From positions 9,362,001 through 9,426,000 of the forward strand of contig CP053156.1 of the NCBI GenBank assembly GCA_014607495.2: 64,000 nt of DNA, given 5' to 3'. The DNA is from Carposina sasakii. Taxonomy: Eukaryota; Arthropoda; Insecta; Lepidoptera; Carposinidae. Position numbers and translations under genes: made by a program. This document shows, piece after piece, positions 35,686 to 47,600 of the stretch. Position 1 is the first letter of the stretch. Each line of letters opens with the position of its first letter. The notes beneath the pieces are model-generated. The model saw only the letters and a list, made by a program, of their open reading frames with translations. It had not been told where the DNA came from and did no database searches.

Positions 35686-38600
35686 CTGCAATACACAATG
35701 ACGGTTAAAGTATCTATATAAAAGTTAAATATAATGTAATAGCGTAACGAGACAGGTGCACTGACGCAGCGAGACAGATGCCATGACGTTACCAATCAGA
35801 TGTCGTCACGTTACCAGACGGATGTCATGACTTAGCCAGACAGATATAGTAATTAAATGAGACAGAGGGCTTAATGTGAGTTTTCACTTCGAACTCGATC
35901 GCGTTAATGTAAACCAGCCAACCAATCAGATTATGGCGTGATAACGTGATGTAATTATAGTGAGAACAACTGCAATACGTGATTGGCCGCTTTACGTTAC
36001 ACAAATGAGTTCGAGGTGAAAACTCACACTAACCCCTCAAGTGTCATGATGTAGCAAGACAGACGCAGCGCGGCGCCGCACTCGGCGCACAGCGGCGGTA
36101 TGACACAGACGTACCTGCGCGTGCGCGGCGGGCGACAGGCGCAGCGCGGCGCCGCACTCGGCACAGAGCGGCGGTATGACACAGACGTGCGCGGCGGGCG
36201 ACAAGCGCAGCGCGGCGCCGCACCTGCGCGTGCGCGGCGGGCGACAGGCGCAGCGCGGCGCCGCACTCGGCACAGAGCGGCGTATGACACAGACGTACCT
36301 GCGCGTGCGCGGCGGGCGACACAGCGCGGCGCCGCACTCGGCACAGAGCGGCGGTATGACACCGTGCGCGTGCGCGGCGGGCGACAGGCGCAGCGCGGCG
36401 CCGCACTGCGCCGCAGGCACAGAGCAGACGTATGACACAGACGTGCGCGTGCGCGGCGGGCGACAGGCGCAGCGCGGCGCCGCACTCGGCACAGAGCGGC
36501 GGTATGACACAGACGTACCTGCGCGTGCGCGGCGGGCGACAGGCGCAGCGCGGCGCCGCACTCGGCACAGAGCGGCGGTATGACACAGACGTACCTGCGC
36601 GTGCGCGGCGGGCGACAGGCGCAGCGCGGCGCCGCACTCGGCACAGAGCGGCGGTATGACACAAACGTACCTGCGCGTGCGCGGCGGGCGACAAGCGCAG
36701 CGCGGCGCCGCACTCGGCACAGAGCGGCGGTATGACACAGACGTACCTGCGCGTGCGCGGCGGGCGACAGGCGCAGCGCGGCGCCGCACTCGGCACAGAG
36801 CGGCGGTATGACACAGACGTACCTGCGCGTGCGCGGCGGGCGACAGGCGCAGCGCGGCGCCGCACTCGGCACAGAGCGGCGGTATGACACAGACGTACCT
36901 GCGCGTGCGCGGCGGGCGACAAGCGCAGCGCGGCGCCGCACTCGGCACAGAGCGGCGGTATGACACAGACGTACCTGCGCGTGCGCGGCGGGCGACAGGC
37001 GCAGCGCGGCGCCGCACTCGGCACAGAGCGGCGGTATGACACAGACGTACCTGCGCGTGCGCGGCGGGCGACAGGCGCAGCGCGGCGCCGCACTCGGCGC
37101 ACAGCGGCGGCACGGCGGGCGAGCGCGAGCGCCAGTACTGCAGCTCCGTCTTACATTTGTTCAGCTCCTGTCACACATAACGACAAAACAAAATTAAGTT
37201 ATTTATCCTATGCTGATTTGGGGCTGCACATACATCAGTTGTATCTCCTTCTATGCATGTCAAAAAACTTGATTAAGGAACTCGGGCGCTCTTTCAGCAA
37301 CCCGTCTGATTATTTACATCTAACCGTACTATGCTAAACATGGCTGTGGGATCTTTGCGGATACTCAGCCGTGAGCTATATTTTATTTTAAGTTCGATAT
37401 GAAAGCATATAACTATGTGACTTATTGATCGCGTATGGTCCCCCATGCCTTTGTAGGTATTTTGTAGTAAGCAACAGTTGCATAAACACAGAAAAAGGTA
37501 GAAACATTATCCCTAAGACTTCATGTACTCTACCGTGCTTTCGATAACAGCAGTAAGTACATCTTGGATAGTTTCGAGAAAATAGCTTCCAAAAAATTGG
37601 ACACATTTTTTCTTTTTCTGATATATTTAAAGTTATCAAAAATGTGGTTTTTGATTGTTGTAGCACGTTCTTTCTTTTCCTCATATCAATTTTATCCTAT
37701 TTTTTAACCGACTTCAAAAAGAGAGGTTATCAATTCGTCTGTATGTTTTTTTCATTTATGAACCGATTTCAAATTTTTTTTTTATAGTTGGTCATGGTAT
37801 ACTTCCAGGTTGGTCCCATATTCACCATATCAGGATCTGATGATGGGATCTTGGAGAAAACGAGGGCAATCCTCGAATATTGTAGTCACATGTAGTCTGT
37901 TTTTATACTTTTACTGAGCGTTTTGATCACCTACATATAAAACATAACATCTGATGATGGGATCTCTAAGGAATCTAGGGATATCCTCAAATATAAAAGG
38001 CACGAGTAGTCCGTTTTTAGATTTTTATAGAGAATTTTGGTCAGCTACACATAATATAAAGGAAACGAGGGTCTGATGATGGAGCCGCCGAAAACAGATA
38101 GTGGAACTTTTTAGTTACAAAATCCCCCTATGGCAGGGGGGGGCCTACGTCCAGTAATGGACTGCAATAGGCTTATGAAGATGAAGATAATTGTGTTAAG
38201 TCATTAAATTATATGTTGCGTTAAGCCGTGTCCGAAGTAAGATGGTTATAGAGGAAGAGGTAGACATGAGAATAACGAGATGACCGATAATAGGGATGAA
38301 TGAAAAAAGAGTACCTACATATTGCACCGACCCCAAATGATTGGGAATAGGGCAGGAAGAAGGAGTGTAATTATATGATGCTTAAATAAGTGTGTACATG
38401 GCTGTTGTGCTGCCAAATCTCTTATATTCCTCCGAGGCGTGGTGCATGTACCGTCGCCACATACGCACTCTGGATCGATTCCACCTCAAGTGCCTCCGAT
38501 CCATCATGAGAATCAGATGGTCCAACCGAGTGCGTAATACCGAAGTATTGCGAAGAGCCAATGTAAGTGCCATTGAGGCCTACTTAATGCGTCGGCAGCT

Positions 38601-41600
38601 TCGGTGGTGCGGTCATGTGTCTCGTATGGCGGAGGAGAGATTGGCTAAGAGCATCTTCTTTTCTGAACTAGAGGAGGGCAAGCGGAAACGTGGCGGGCAA
38701 CTCCTCAGATACAAAGATGTTCAGAAAAGACATGAAGAGATGGAATATAGATCCATCTAAATGGGAAGTTTTGTCAGCACAACGACCAGAGTGGCGCAGG
38801 ACGGTGATAAAGCAAGTACACGAGTTCGAGGAGCAGCGTCAAGCTGACCTTGACGCTAAACGTGATGAACTAAAGACTCGTCCTCCTGCTGCCATTATCT
38901 ATAATACAATAATGGCGCACTAACCTGTCCTCTGTGTGCGCGGGCGTTCAGGGCGAAGATTGGCTATGTAAATGTAAGCCATCTCCGAGCGCATGAACGC
39001 CAACTTAGTAATATCTAGGAGTAGAAGTGGTCGCCATGACCGAAATTGGTCGGAGGTCATCATTATCATCATATTATCAGACGTAAAGTTTCGAAGCCTA
39101 GTCCTTTTTCTCTTTTGTCATGTGGCCTATTTTATATAAAAATTATATAAATCTGACAATATTATGCTTCCTAAACTTCGTACACGGCTTAACGCAATAT
39201 ATATTTGCCCTTTAGTTAAATTTTACTTTAGTAAGCTCGAGTTTTGGGAGGAAGTCGGTTTTTCGTTTTAAAAAAATTATTACACAGTGTGTTTAAATGA
39301 CGAGAAACCGTTTATACTTAGGGCGTTCATTAATGACGTAAACAATTATTGCTAGGAATAACCGCAGTAAGTACCAAGTTACTGCTGATATTTTATGCAT
39401 CTAATATATATCTGTACTGATATTATAAAGAGGTAAACTTTGATTTGTTTGTTTGCAGTGAATATGCTCTGAAACTACTGGACCGATTTCGAAAATTCTT
39501 TCACCGTTAGAATCCTTATTGGACCCGGGATGAATATGGTTTTGCAAAATTTCTATTGGGATGGGAACAAATGCGAATTCTATACAAAAAGTTTAAACCG
39601 TTTGACGCACAAAGAACTAACGTTTTTACTGCTTATATTTGAAACTATTTCAATTGATTACAAATGGTCAAAATACCACAAGTTGCTTATTATTAAAACA
39701 GTATCTCTAGTTACTCCTGTTAAGCTAAGATTTTATAATCATGTAAAATATAAGGTATTACATACTATATCCACAGCATGTAAAGTTACTGCTGATACTT
39801 TAAGCATATCGTGGTTTGTAGGAAACGAGCGTCACTTGTTGTAACCGCAGTACCTTTAGTTACTGCCATTATCAGTAGTAGCATTAAAACATGAATCTTA
39901 GAGTTGTGCTACAAAATTGGGCGTAAGCATACTTTACTGCCGTAATACTAAGGATGAGTTCTCGTTAATCAGACTTACTGCCCTTATGCTTATCGAAATT
40001 ATTAGGTTCCCGGCAAGTAATCAAAATAAGGATCAGATCATATTGTAGAGTTTTTTGCGCTGATTTCAAATATAACTAACTCAAATTTGACAAAATTGGT
40101 ACTTACTGCCCTTATCGATAGTACGGTAGAACTGTGATAGCTCAATGGGTTTAAACTTTAATAAAAGTTACACCTTTCAGTCAAACGGCGAAGTTTGATT
40201 CTAGTCATGATTAAATTTATTTCATAAACAGATTTTGACGTCGTAAATGTATCTTTCTCCGATCATGTCGGATTTCCGTCCGATTAGACTAATTACATAT
40301 AAGGTAAGATTTAAGTAAAGTGAGACGTAATATAGTGTACCTGTGTTGGTAGTACCCTGTAATATCTCCTGTTAACAGGCTTATCTCAAGATGAGTCAGG
40401 AGTAAACACAGGAGTATAATATACAAGACACATCTTCAACAAAAAAATTTAAGATATTATATTAATATTCTCGGTGTGGCATTGCCAGTCTGTTCAAACT
40501 TTAAGTACCTGGGCTTTTTCTTACAAGGGGATGGGGAAATAGACCGAGATACGAGTATAAAACACCGAATTAGTTCAGGATGGATGAAATGGCGACAGGT
40601 CACGGGAGTTACGTGCGATGCCCGGATGCCGTTAAAGCTAAGGGTGTACAAGACCGTAATTCGACCTGTCGTCTTGCAAGGCTGAAGGGTCTGAATGTTG
40701 GGCCGGAAAGAAGAAGGATGAAAATCGACTGCATGTAAGCGAGATGAGAATATTGAGATGGATGTGTGGAGTTACAAAAATGGATAAAATAAGAAATGAG
40801 TATATAAGAGGAAGTCTGAAAGTTGCGCCGATCAGACAAGTTACGAAATAACCGTCTGTCTTGGTACGGGCATGTAAAGCGACGGGATGAAAGGCTATTT
40901 TACAGAGAGCGTTGTGCATGAATGTGGATGGATATAAAGGAAGAGGTAGACCAAAGAAATGTTGGATGGACTGTGTGAGAGAGGATATGCGTGTACTGGG
41001 AGTGAGCAATGAGATGACGGATAATAGGGATGAATGGAAGAAAAGTACATATTGCGCCGACCCCAAATAAATGGGAACAGGGCAGGAAGATGATGATATT
41101 AATATTCTAGATCAGCCAGAATAATGACGAAAGTATTAATTTAACTAAGGACAGAGATATATCTAAAATCTAATAAAAAATCGGCAGATAATGGAGAAAA
41201 CAGCTTAAAACAAACCTGAAGTAAAGTTTGAAACTTGCGGCTGGTCTCCTCATTCTTCTTGTCGTAATCGTCCAAGCGGTTCGCGTACTCTAGAGTCTGC
41301 TTCTGTTGTTCCGCAATCTGCTTTTGTTGTTCAGCAATCTGCTTCTGTTGCAGCGCTGTCTTGCGTTTGCAACTGCGAAGGTCGCTCCTTAGGGCCGATA
41401 GCTGGTCGTTGTACCTATGTATGAATAATGTTATTAGATCAATACGAGTATAACTCCATTGTTAGGTGCTAGAGATAATTTATAGTGTCCAGTGTTTATG
41501 CTACTTTTTTATAGGCAGATATTAATTATTTCTCGTGAAAAAATCATGCTACGCGCGTCTATGTGCATTTATGCAGAAAAATACTATAAAAAGCAAAAAA

Positions 41601-44600
41601 TAACTTTTAACACTACGTAAGTACCAACTAAAGCATGTCAGACTATTTACTCGGGACTTTCTGCCACCTTTATGTCGGAGGCATAACCGCTAATTTTGAA
41701 CTGCAAATGGTTATCTTGGCCTGCTGTTGACCGTACGTATGAAATTTTTGATTAAATTTTGTCGCGTCGGGGCACCGCTCTAATTTATTAGCCTAACGTT
41801 AGAAGCACATATTAAGAAGTCCTCAATCCCATTGTTATACAAATATAATTGTAATAGCTTACTTCACTTTAATTCTGAATACCTACTTACTTTAAAACAT
41901 TATATAAATATAATTTTCTTTAGATACGTGATTTTTTTGATACGAATGTTGTGATTAGGTAGGAATCATTAGATTTAGCTAAGTACTTTTGAAGGTAAAA
42001 AGCGGTCCCCCTACGCGACAAAATTTAATCAAAATGATTTCATGCGTACGGTCAAAAATTCAGCAAAAAAAAAAAGGCCAAGATTACCATTTGCAGTTCA
42101 AACCATTAGCGGTTACTGTGATCCTCCGACATAAAGGTGGCACAAAGTACCGAGTAGATAGTCTGACATGCTTTAGTTGGTATTTACGTAGTGTTAAAAG
42201 TTATTTTTTGCTTTTTATAGCGTTTAGCATTTTAAACCTTTTGTCATAATGATTGCGTACTTTTTTGGGTCGGAGGTTTTTTAAAAATTTGTATTAAATT
42301 TTTTATTTCATGCTTTTTGAAGGAGCTCCTTAATTTTTCATTCTTTCATTTAATTTCTTTTATTTTTCGCCGCGTAAAAAGTTTAGATGGGGTCGCTACG
42401 AGGGGGCGTTTTTAAGTTCGCGGAATCGGGGGTAAGACGTGGAAATAAAAATACAAGTTTATTTTTCCTTTTCAATATATTCTCCTGCAACCCTAATACA
42501 TTTTTCAGATCTTTCAATTAGCTTATGTATACCCTCGAAAAAAAATGTTTTTTCTTTGTCTGAAAAATAAGCTGAAACTGCTTCCTTCACTTCTTCATCG
42601 CTTGAGAACTTCTTCCCCCGAAGTTCTTTTTTCATTTTTGGAAAGAGATAATAATCACTGGGAGCCAGGTCAGGACTGTAGGGTGGATGAACCAAAATAT
42701 CGAAGCCCACCTTATGCAGGGAAGCCAACGCAACACGGCTCTTGTGCACAGGCGCGTTGTCGTGCAGAAGGAGGACACCTTTGGTTAATTTTCCCCTTCT
42801 TTTTGCCTTGATTGCTTCCTTTAATCGCTCTAAGATTGAAGCGTAGTATTCTCCGGTTATGGAGACACCTTTATCTTTATAATCTATCAACAAGATTCCT
42901 TCTGAGTCCCAAAAGATTGTCGCCATGATTTTTCCCGCCGACTGCGACACCTTAAATTTCTTTGGTGGTGGTGTACCTTTTTTGTGCCACTGCATAGAAT
43001 CTTGTTTGGACTCAGGTTCATAATGATGAACCCAAGTTTCATCCCCAGTAACAATTCGAGTCAATACTCCATCCTGGTCTTCATTACAGAGGTCCAAAAA
43101 CGCGCGAGAACACTCTACGCGCTGTTGTTTTTGAGGCGGCGTGAGCATTCTCGGCACCCACCTTGCACTGACTTTGGTCATGCCGAGATGATCGTGAAGA
43201 ATTTTAAATATGGTTGTATCGGATACTCCAACCATTTCTGCGAGCTGTTTCTTCTTTAGTCTAGCATCTTCCAGTATTAATTTTTCCACTTTTTGAATTA
43301 TTTCCGGAGTGGTCACCTCGATCGGCCGTCCTGGCCGAGGATCATCTTCAAGTGAGGCCCTGCCTTGCTTAAAAAGGGTATGCCACTTATAAACCATGGT
43401 TTTACCGGGGCAAGACTCCCCGTAAACGGATGACATCTCTTCTTGTATGGTTTGAACCGATTTACCTTGCTTGGTAAGGAACTTTATGACAGCGCGGTGC
43501 TCGATTTTCTCCATTTTTCACAATGTTCTTCCCAACTGAGTTGTTTGATCGACGATAATTCAAATAGTAATGGCCCGATTAAAACAAAACGTTCTATTTA
43601 TACTAATAATGAGCTACTTAACCAGTTACGACTAAGGAAAGTACCCTCATTTATTAATTACCTACCCATTCCGCGAATATAAAAATGCACCCTCGTATAT
43701 GCGATCTCGACCAAAGGAAGCTGTTTAACAATCCTCATGACAAACTGGCTCTGGGAGAATTGCACAGATTAAGAAACAATAAAGATTAAACTTTGGTCAT
43801 TCTAGATTTTCAGCAAATATAAATCGGTTTATCCGTTTCATTCCGGCATTCCAGGGTTTCATCCGCCACATCCCATTTCCAGCATCAGGTCCTCGTCAAT
43901 TAGAAACATGAAGAGAACCAGTCAAGACAAATTCAACGAGCCCAAACTCGATGGGTCTGCCTTTTAGGCAGTCCAGGGTTACGTCTCCTATCTTCGAGCC
44001 CTAACAGCAGACCAGCTTAGTGGTTCCAGAAGACATTAGTGTTTCAAATGTCAGATCCCACATATGCTTGCAAGCAAACTGAGCGTGCAACATTCCTATC
44101 ACACCTAACAAACGACCTGATGACCTTGAAGACCTGAACCGATTTCCACCAAACATAGCTAAGAACACTCGACTGATATACCTTTCAAACAAAAAAAACC
44201 GCATTAAAATCGGATCATCCCTTTGGGAGCTACGATGCCACAGACAGACACATACAGACATAAAAAATGATCGTGATGATGAGGAGATTCCGTAGTTTTC
44301 GGGAACGTTGACGACCAAAAAAATATCCTATATACATATAAGAATGCTTTGCCTTGACTGACTGGCGGATTAACGCACAGCCTAAACTGCATATCTTAGA
44401 GACCTGAAAGATCTTTGAATGACGTAGGCATCCGATAAGGATCTCCCGAAATTCTCATGGAGAAAGTCATCCTAAAGTTTAAGATCACGGTATACTTCAG
44501 GACCTAACTAAAGTATACGGTGACGAAGTCGTGAGCGTCCGCTAAACTAGCAATCATTTCTAAAACAAACATAGCTTACTTCTTCATCCCCTGCTTGATA

Positions 44601-47600
44601 CGGTGTATCCGTTTCCGCAGCACCATGTTGCTTTGCGGCGGCGGCGGAGACGGCGGCAGGCTCTCCTCCATGTACATGTTGAGCGACGACACGCGACGAT
44701 CGGACGACGGACCCGGGTTCTGTTGCGACGACGACTCGAACCCGCTCGGCGGCGGCGAGTCCAGGCATATGTATGACTTGCTGCTCTCGCCAGCTAAAAG
44801 TTATGTTAACTATGTAATTACGAATACATACTTAGGTAATTGGTACCCTATATTTTGCAACATCTATACATATAATAAAAATGTAACGGATCGCTGTCTG
44901 TACATGGAAGATATATGAGAAAAAAAATTATAGGAGACCTTTAATAACGCAATAGTACCCAAAAGAATAATTTTTGGAATTTTTGTCGGTTTATCTGTTT
45001 GTCTTTGCGTTTGTGCACGCTAATCTCAGAAACGGCTGAACCGATTTCGATGCAGTTTTTTGGAATATACGAGTATTGTGACAGGTCCCACTTAACATAT
45101 AGGCAATTTTTTATCCCGGTTTTTTTAATAGACAAGAGTGAATAACGAGGAAGATTTGTAATGTATAACTAGGGACCCGCCCTGGCTTCGCACGGGAGTA
45201 ATGCACTCTCACGCGGGTGAAGCCGTGGGGGGCCGCTAGTCAATAATAATGTCTATTTGCTGGACAAAAATATAAGTCTGTGAATTGCAATGGCTTTAAC
45301 TTTTTAAAGTTGAAATAACAGGGGTTTTGGAAGGCTTCTCTAACTTCCCTATAATCTAAAACGGGGGTTCCCAAACTTTTTTTCTCATAGACCCCTTTCA
45401 AACGTTAACTGGTTCTAGTGGACCCGTACAGGCCTACACCACATACGAATTCATTGTGAACCCCCATTTTTTCACTTCAACGTGAACCACTGATCTAAAA
45501 GGACGCCTAACATTGCATATTTGAAACAAAACAATTATGATTGAATACTTGATCAATAAAGTAGAAAATCATATTGTAAAAATTACGTAGTCGGCCGTAA
45601 AACTTAACACTTTAGAATTGAAAATCATCCCAATAAATATAAATGAACCAATTCCATTGTTCAGATCAAAATGGTCTTTATCTAGTTACTAACGATTTAT
45701 ACACAGTACTGGCAAAGACCATCAATTCAGGGAGTCGTCGCGCGTCCTAGGCTTTACGTACGTCATAACATCGAACATACGTGGAAAAGCAAGCCAAATA
45801 TTTTATTTTAATTACCCTCACTATCACAAACAAAACAAGCAGTTTTCATCGTTTTCAGCCATACGAACTTTACATTTTTTTATAAACTAGACGAGATCCC
45901 GAAAATTTGATATTTCCAATCCCGCGGGATCTCGAATTTGCGATCTCGAGTCGGGATTGCGTTCCCTAGACGACAGCGACTTAAATTCCGAAATGAAAGT
46001 GTAGAAAGTAACCTGATGGCTTTGATAAAGGGATTTTTCCAGTAGTTTGCGAGATTAGCGCGATAGACTAAACAAAGATAATTATGTGTTTGTTACACAC
46101 ATGGCTGCGTTCCAAAAAATGGTCTAGGCAGAACTGCAGGATCGCGATGGATACTCTACAGTCACGTTTAGCAGGGCAGGATCAGTTAAAGATCAATAAC
46201 AAGTTCCTAGCCACTAAATTCTGTAGTCGAATCTTATGACATGCACAGAAGCTGATGTATTCTAGTGAAGCCCTGCTTCAGCAGGAAACTTTAGCTTATA
46301 AAAGCAGTAATTAATTAGATATGTACTGGTGTTAGTGTTTTGTCCATTCATCCATGTAACCCTGAACAAAACTGAGCATTGACAGTCTATGCTCTCATAG
46401 AAATATCCTACCCCATGTTTACACCTCCTAATGCCTTAAAACCCAAATTGACTTCATAGGTCTTTTCTATTTCCATGCACATTTTCATTAAAAAAACATA
46501 CAACATACTATTATTATTTACATGCATTAATGACTTAGGTAACATAACATACAATAACTATGTATATTTGCAGAATACTTATGGTATCTGGTTATGTATG
46601 TGTGAACCTGAGAAGTAGTGCTTCAATCAGTTTTATTTTAACCCCCAAGTATATTGTACCAATTAAATATCGTTAATTAGTCATAAAAAGATCTAAGATT
46701 TCATCAGATAAGAATACCATGAATTTGACTTGCAGAATTATTAACAATACCCATACCAAACCTTGTAGCATAAAGAAAAGTAGAATTACAATTATTATGA
46801 TTAGAAGGGAAAACCATTTCCAAAGCAGATAAGTATAACAATTGGTAAATTAGTTTAATTAATTTATGTCAAATTCTAATGACATAATAAAATATTCAGC
46901 ACTTACGTGAAAAAGCAGTGGTGATGTCAAAGAAATCTGTACCAAAGTAGGTTATTTCTGGCAAATTAGGTTCAATGTGCTCCTTAAAGTATTCCATAGC
47001 CATGGTGGTGAGGTCAAACAGCTCATCAGTGACCTTGTACGGCCTGGCTAGCTTGGTGGTAGTCTTCAGATATGACAAAATACTGTATACTTCATCAAGT
47101 ATCTAAAAATACAATTCCAGAGTCTCAGTGATAGCTTACAGAAGGAAAGTACAATGTAAACATATTGCAAATAACTTGTATTACCTCTCCAGGGAAGAAA
47201 CAGCAGTGTTTCCTCTCAATATGCTTGCCAAAGGTCATTTGCAAGAGACTTAGCCGCATGTGCAATGTCTCTATTATATCTGACTCACATGCAAGAGGGT
47301 GACTGCGTCTAGCGGACTCCCTTCTAGGCATTTTAGCCTTAATCGATTGGAATCTATGCAACATCTGGTTTTGCAAGCGTTGAAATGTTGAATTTAGAAT
47401 AGTGCTGCATGTTGTGTTGAATTGCCTATTGACCTGTAAAGATTATTGGGTTTAATCACCATAAATATATTCCTTGTTGCAAGTTGATAGTAATTTTCCT
47501 ACAGCCCGACATGTTCATTGTTCATGTAAATTATCAAATAAATAAATATTCACACACTTCACAACACATTGACCCTAGTCCCACACTAAGATCCCTAAGG

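Noticed and set aside
36064..37110. CRISPR-like array
   Set aside because: The units are contiguous tandem copies without unique spacers, in an insect intron.
36100..37337. Long open frames on both strands across the GC-rich array
   Set aside because: They arise because the 76-bp unit has no stops in most frames. The plus-strand frames have no exon context, and the minus-strand ones are extensions of exon 6 treated under the array.
42545..43682. Plus-strand frames across the mariner
   Set aside because: Antisense shadows of the intact transposase.
44595..44918. 107-codon plus-strand frame rich in Gly/Asp/Ser
   Set aside because: Antisense of Fbxo28 exon 4, which has correct splice sites and phase.
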